The notes under the pieces were generated by a model. That model saw only the letters and a program-made list of their open reading frames with translations, did no database searches and had not been told where the DNA came from. Positions 60,862 to 64,000 of a stretch of 64,000 nucleotides of DNA are shown piece by piece. Made by a program: the position numbers and the translations under genes. Every line of letters begins with the position of its first letter. Position 1 is the stretch's first letter. This DNA is from Streptomyces gilvus. GTDB lineage: Bacteria > Actinomycetota > Actinomycetes > Streptomycetales > Streptomycetaceae. The stretch spans positions 62,001 through 126,000 of the forward strand of contig NZ_JAKWBE010000014.1 of assembly GCF_022513565.1 (NCBI RefSeq). Direction: 5' to 3'.

Positions 60862-61380
60862 TCAGCCCTGCTCGATCCGCCGCAGCTGTACGAGGCCCAG
60901 CCAGGTCTCCGGTCCCGGCTGGACGTTGGCCGCGCGGACCGCGTAACGCCCCGGTACGAGTGCGACCTTCAGGCTCTCCGTCCGCTCGGTCCCGCTGCCC
61001 GGCCAGGCGGAGTCGAACAGGACGACGGTGCCCGGCACGTCCCAGCTGAGTTCGTGCTTCCAGTCCGCCGTGGCGAGGGCGGCCGGGACGCCGGCGAGCA
61101 GTTCGTCCTCGGAGTTGGCGGCGCACCAGCGCACGAAGGCCGCGTGCTCGGGCAGATAGGCGGTCGAGGCCGGTTCGTCACCGAGGACCAGGGCCGCCGA
61201 GTCACCGACCGGGAGCAGTCCCACCACGCCGTCGACCTCGCAGGCGCGGTCGTAGTCGGAGGCGGCCTCCTCACCATCGGCACCCGCCCAGAACGGCAGC
61301 ACCGTCTCCGGCACGGCGATGAGCGGACCGCCGCCCGACTCGACCCACTCCAGCGTTCCGGGATCCGCGTATCGCACCAT
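60862..61380 (-). CDS. Imm21-like immunity protein, apparently orphan
   Basis: 172 residues. The pattern WVESGGGPLIAVPETVLPFW, DYDRACEVDGVVGLLPVG, ALVLGDEPASTAYLPEHAAF and FVRWCAANSEDEL matches the Imm21 family of immunity proteins as I know it. No toxin with an Rhs, WXG or LXG architecture is encoded nearby, so it may protect against foreign toxins or have another role. Confidence 0.72.
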   Translation of the reverse strand: MVRYADPGTLEWVESGGGPLIAVPETVLPFWAGADGEEAASDYDRACEVDGVVGLLPVGDSAALVLGDEPASTAYLPEHAAFVRWCAANSEDELLAGVPAALATADWKHELSWDVPGTVVLFDSAWPGSGTERTESLKVALVPGRYAVRAANVQPGPETWLGLVQLRRIEQG

Positions 61381-61440
61381 GGCGCAGAACCGTACACGGA
61401 CGGGGCGTGAGCGGAGATCATGTGTGCTCGCCATCCGCAA

Positions 61441-61630
61441 AGCCTCCGCAACGACCACGCTCGGCGGCCACGCTCGGGGGCACGCGGACCGGTGTCGCTC
61501 CGGGGTCACTCGCCATGGCCACGCCGAGGCACTCGCGACGGCCACGCTCTGGGTCACTCGCCGCTGGCGGGTGTGCCGGTCACGGCGGTGACGCGCTGCT
61601 GGGGCACTCGCGGCGTGCGTCACGGTGTCT
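61441..61630. repeat. Degenerate 24-bp tandem repeats
   Basis: Units of about 24 bases begin GGTCACTCGC or GGCACTCGC at 61504, 61528, 61552 and 61603, most carrying GGCCACGC. They fill the 266-bp gap between the Imm21 gene and the rhodanese gene. No coding pattern. Confidence 0.55.
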
Positions 61631-61646
61631 CGGGAGCGTCGGGGGA

Positions 61647-62174
61647 TCAGCAGCCGCAGTCGGTCGGGGGCGGTGCCGTGGAGAGTGGTATGTGACATAG
61701 CACCGGGTCCTCGCCGCCCCGCACCGGCGCCGTCAGCGGGTCCGGTGCCCGGCGCTCCGGGCCGCCCCCGGTCTCGTACGCGAAGCCCTCCCGCGCCCAG
61801 TACTCGAAGCCGCCGAGCATCTCCTTGACCTGGTAGCCGAGTTCGGCGAGGGCGAGCGCGGCGCGGGTGGCGCCGTTGCAGCCGGGGCCCCAGCAGTACG
61901 TGACGACCGGCACGGACCGGTCGAGCAGCCGCTCGGCCCGTTCGGGGATGAGCGCGGTGGGCAGGTGGAGCGCGCCGGGGATGTGGCCCTGGGACCAGGA
62001 CTCGGTCGAGCGGGAGTCCACGAGGACGAAACCGGGGTCGCCGTCGGCGGCGAGCGCGGCGGCCACGTCGGAGACGTCGGCGTGGAAGGCGAGGCTCGCG
62101 CGGAAGTGTGCGGCGGCCTGCGCCGGGGCCGCGGGGGCGACGCGGAGGACGGGGTTCACGGTGTCGGTGGTCAT
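61647..62174 (-). CDS. Rhodanese-domain sulfurtransferase
   Basis: 175 residues. One rhodanese domain (about 30-130) with LVDSRSTESWSQGHIPGALH and active-site Cys94 in YCWGPGCNGATR. The C-terminus adds about 40 residues, the last six PTDCGC. Part of this tail (LCHIP) is encoded by the half copy of the dispersed palindrome. It is divergent from an Lrp gene. Confidence 0.87.
   Translation of the reverse strand: MTTDTVNPVLRVAPAAPAQAAAHFRASLAFHADVSDVAAALAADGDPGFVLVDSRSTESWSQGHIPGALHLPTALIPERAERLLDRSVPVVTYCWGPGCNGATRAALALAELGYQVKEMLGGFEYWAREGFAYETGGGPERRAPDPLTAPVRGGEDPVLCHIPLSTAPPPTDCGC
61685..61703 (+). repeat. Half copy of the dispersed palindrome
   Basis: GTGGTATGTGACATAGCAC is identical to the reverse complement of 39738-39756 and lies inside the rhodanese coding region. 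The second arm is absent. Confidence 0.8.
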
Positions 62175-62189
62175 GCCTGAAATCTACGA

Positions 62190-62261
62190 GCGGACGTCCG
62201 CCCTCTGAAGTGCGGTTCCCCGGCGCATAGCTTGATCTGCCGAGGATTCCCCTGCTATCCA
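62190..62261 (+). promoter_or_regulatory. Rhodanese/Lrp divergent control region
   Basis: Perfect 12-bp palindrome GCGGACGTCCGC (62190-62201). Plus-strand TTGATC (62232-62237), 18-bp spacer and TATCCA (62256-62261) lie six bases before the Lrp ATG, indicating a leaderless mRNA. Confidence 0.5.
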
Positions 62262-62267
62262 TCCGGG

Positions 62268-62714
62268 ATGACCGCGTATTCCCCGGACGCCACCGACTGG
62301 CGCATCCTTGACGTTCTGCAGCGGGAGGGACGGGCCAGCTACGCCGAGTTGGCGCGGGCCGTCTCCATGTCGCCGAGCGCCGTCACCGAGCGGGTGCGGC
62401 GGCTGGAGGAGGCGGGCGTCATCCAGGGGTACGCGGCCGTGGTGGACCCGGAGCGGCTGGGGCTGCCGATCCTGGCGTTCGTGCGGCTGAGGTACCCGAA
62501 CGGCAACTACAAGCCGTTCCACGATCTGGTCGCCGTGACGCCCGAGATCCTCGAGGCGCACCACGTCACCGGCGACGACTGCTTCGTCATCAAGGTCGCC
62601 GCCCGCTCGATGCGCCATCTGGAAGAGGTGTCGGGGAAGATCGGCACCCTCGGCTCGGTGACGACGAGCGTCGTGTACTCCTCGCCGCTGCCGCGCCGCG
62701 CGCTCGGTCAGTGA
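62268..62714 (+). CDS. Lrp/AsnC-family regulator
   Basis: 148 residues. A winged helix (about 7-58; TDWRILDVLQREGRASYAEL, MSPSAVTERVRRLEEAGVI) and RAM domain (about 68-140; HHVTGDDCFVIKVAARSM). It is divergent from the rhodanese gene, its likely target, and converges on sbcC with a seven-base overlap. Confidence 0.9.
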   Translation: MTAYSPDATDWRILDVLQREGRASYAELARAVSMSPSAVTERVRRLEEAGVIQGYAAVVDPERLGLPILAFVRLRYPNGNYKPFHDLVAVTPEILEAHHVTGDDCFVIKVAARSMRHLEEVSGKIGTLGSVTTSVVYSSPLPRRALGQ

Positions 62715-64000
62715 CCGCGCTGCCGCAGCGTCGACCCCGATCTGCCCTTCACCACCTCCAACTGGGCGTGCACGCGCCGCCGCAGGTCGGCGACATGGCT
62801 GACGATGCCGACGCTGCGGTCCCGTTCGCGCAGTGAGTCGAGCACGTCCAGGACCTCGTCCAGGGTCTGGTCGTCCAGGCTGCCGAAGCCCTCGTCGATG
62901 AAGAGGGTGTCCAGGCGGACCCCGCCGGCCTCGTCCGTGACGACGTCCGCGAGGCCGAGGGCGAGGGCGAGCGAGGCGAAGAACGTCTCCCCGCCGGACA
63001 GCGTGGAGGTGTCCCGCTCCCGGCCGGTCCACGAATCGACGACGTGCAGCCCGAGACCGCTGCGGCCGCGCCCGGTGCGGTCGTCGGAGTGGACGAGGGT
63101 GTAGCGGCCGGACGACATGCGCTGCAGCCGCATGGTCGCCGCGGCGGCGACCTGCTCCAGGCGGGCCGCCAGCACGTACGACTCCAGGCGCATCTTGCGG
63201 TCGTTCTCCGCGGAGGTGCCGGCGGTGAGGGAGGCGAGACGGGCCACCCGGTCGTACTCCTCCCGCAGCGGGGCGAGCCGGCGCAGCCCCGCGGCCGAGC
63301 GCGCGGAGAGTCGGTCGAGCTCGGTACAGCGGCGGGCCGCCGCGTCGCGCGCGGAGGCGGCCTCGCGGACCCGGCGGCCAGCGTCGGCGGCGGCCCGTTC
63401 CGCCGAGGTGAGGTCGGTGGGCGGCTGCTGGGCGGCGGCCGCGGTGTCGGCCTCGGCGAGGACGGCGCGCACGGCGGCCTCCTCGGACTGCCAGGCGTCC
63501 AGGCGGCGTTGCAGCTCGCGGTGGGCGTGGTCGTCGAGGAGTGCGGCGGCCGCCGCCTGCGGGGTCTCGAAGCCGGCCCGGAAGGCGGCGTCGGCGAGCC
63601 GGGCGTCCGCGTCCTTGAGCCGCTGGGCGGTGTCCTCGGCGGCGCGGGCGGTATCGGCGGCCTCGGTGAGCAGGGCGGCCCGGCGTTCGAGCTGGGCGGC
63701 GCGGGCGGCGACGCTCTCGGCGGCGCCGCGGGCCTGTGTCAACTCCGCTTCCAGAGCGGCCCGTTCCTGGTCCAGGGCGTCCCGGCGGGCGACCCGGGAG
63801 GCGGCGCGCACGGCGGCCTCCTGCTGGGCGGAGACCCGCCGGTCGCGTTCCTGCTCGGCCTGCCGCAGCTGTTCGTGGGCGCTGGACAGCGCGGAGGCTC
63901 CGGCGCGGGACTCCGCGTACTGCCGCTCCAACTCATCGACCTGGAGCGCCAGTTGTTCGGTGGGTGTGTCGCCGGCCTCGCCCTGGGCGGCGGCCAGGGC
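62708..64000 (-). CDS. sbcC: SbcC-family exonuclease subunit (partial, 3' end)
   Basis: 431 residues are visible; the frame is open at the window edge, so the N-terminal ATPase half is missing. A long Ala/Arg/Glu-rich coiled coil is followed by the C-terminal ABC half: signature LSGGETFFASLALALGLAD, Walker B LDTLFIDEGFGSLD and H-loop GIVSHVADLRRRV. SbcC works with the nuclease SbcD on DNA hairpins and double-strand ends. Confidence 0.92.
   Translation of the reverse strand, partial: ALAAAQGEAGDTPTEQLALQVDELERQYAESRAGASALSSAHEQLRQAEQERDRRVSAQQEAAVRAASRVARRDALDQERAALEAELTQARGAAESVAARAAQLERRAALLTEAADTARAAEDTAQRLKDADARLADAAFRAGFETPQAAAAALLDDHAHRELQRRLDAWQSEEAAVRAVLAEADTAAAAQQPPTDLTSAERAAADAGRRVREAASARDAAARRCTELDRLSARSAAGLRRLAPLREEYDRVARLASLTAGTSAENDRKMRLESYVLAARLEQVAAAATMRLQRMSSGRYTLVHSDDRTGRGRSGLGLHVVDSWTGRERDTSTLSGGETFFASLALALGLADVVTDEAGGVRLDTLFIDEGFGSLDDQTLDEVLDVLDSLRERDRSVGIVSHVADLRRRVHAQLEVVKGRSGSTLRQRGH

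Noticed and set aside
61504..61630. 24-bp repeats considered as CRISPR
   Set aside because: Units are degenerate and contiguous, without unique spacers or cas genes.
60862..62262. Continuous minus-strand frame linking the Imm21 and rhodanese regions
   Set aside because: It crosses the rhodanese gene in another frame; the Imm21-like coding starts at the ATG 61380.

Overview
The window is about 64 kb of very GC-rich, gene-dense actinobacterial DNA. Codon third positions are almost all G or C, GTG/TTG starts and ATGA/GTGA stop-start overlaps are common, and Scr1/DUF397 and DUF5753 regulators and a c-di-AMP riboswitch before an NlpC/P60 hydrolase are present. This fits Streptomyces. The gene order (urease, biotin, purB) resembles what I recall of the conserved chromosome core around SCO122x-126x of S. 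coelicolor. That comparison is from memory, not a search. I see no tRNA, rRNA, CRISPR array, transposase or prophage.

Layout. 1-4.3 kb: a small membrane protein, then a minus-strand operon with a LytTR regulator, DUF485 protein, sodium:monocarboxylate symporter and LytS-type kinase. 4.3-7.1 kb: an AsnC/Lrp regulator, then an arginine-modifying enzyme overlapping ornithine aminotransferase, with three helically phased palindromes in front. 7.1-12 kb: two PAS/SpoIIE phosphatases and an acyltransferase. 12-18.3 kb: secreted tripeptidyl aminopeptidase and the complete urease operon ureABCFGD. 18.3-25 kb: a TetR/permease pair with shared operators, an orphan Phd antitoxin, a ClpP paralogue with a small partner, a ydaO riboswitch plus NlpC/P60 enzyme, and a WhiJ/Scr1-like regulatory trio. 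25-29.6 kb: biotin genes bioF divergent from bioBAD. 29.6-31 kb: a methyltransferase and a Fic-like/RHH toxin-antitoxin pair. 31-36 kb: a MacB-type ABC exporter, an F420-type oxidoreductase and an acetyltransferase. 36-42 kb: two CNNM/CorC-like transporters, an SGNH hydrolase, DUF4326, purB and mug. 42-48 kb: a drug-type ABC transporter divergent from a two-component system, a ROK regulator, a 37-codon membrane ORF and a GntR regulator. 48-55 kb: an ECF41 sigma factor divergent from its dehydrogenase partner, a hydrolase, an exporter divergent from its MocR regulator, and PhoD. 55-64 kb: an ACT-GNAT acetyltransferase, a gamma-lyase-type PLP enzyme divergent from an Lrp regulator, a DUF885 peptidase, an SDR, an orphan Imm21 protein, a rhodanese divergent from a third Lrp regulator, and the 3' part of sbcC.

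Themes. Nitrogen and amino-acid turnover recurs (arginine to ornithine to glutamate semialdehyde, urease, aminopeptidase, three Lrp/AsnC regulators, an ACT-controlled acetyltransferase). Many regulator and antitoxin genes have a -10 box six or seven bases before the start codon, which suggests leaderless mRNAs. Four genes contain the rare TTA codon and could depend on the bldA tRNA. A long near-perfect palindrome at 39.7 kb reappears as a half copy at 61.7 kb and may be a dispersed repeat family. I found no convincing wholly new multi-gene system. The most promising points are the phased Lrp operators, the dispersed palindrome, the structured leader before the CNNM genes and the toxin-antitoxin promoter designs.
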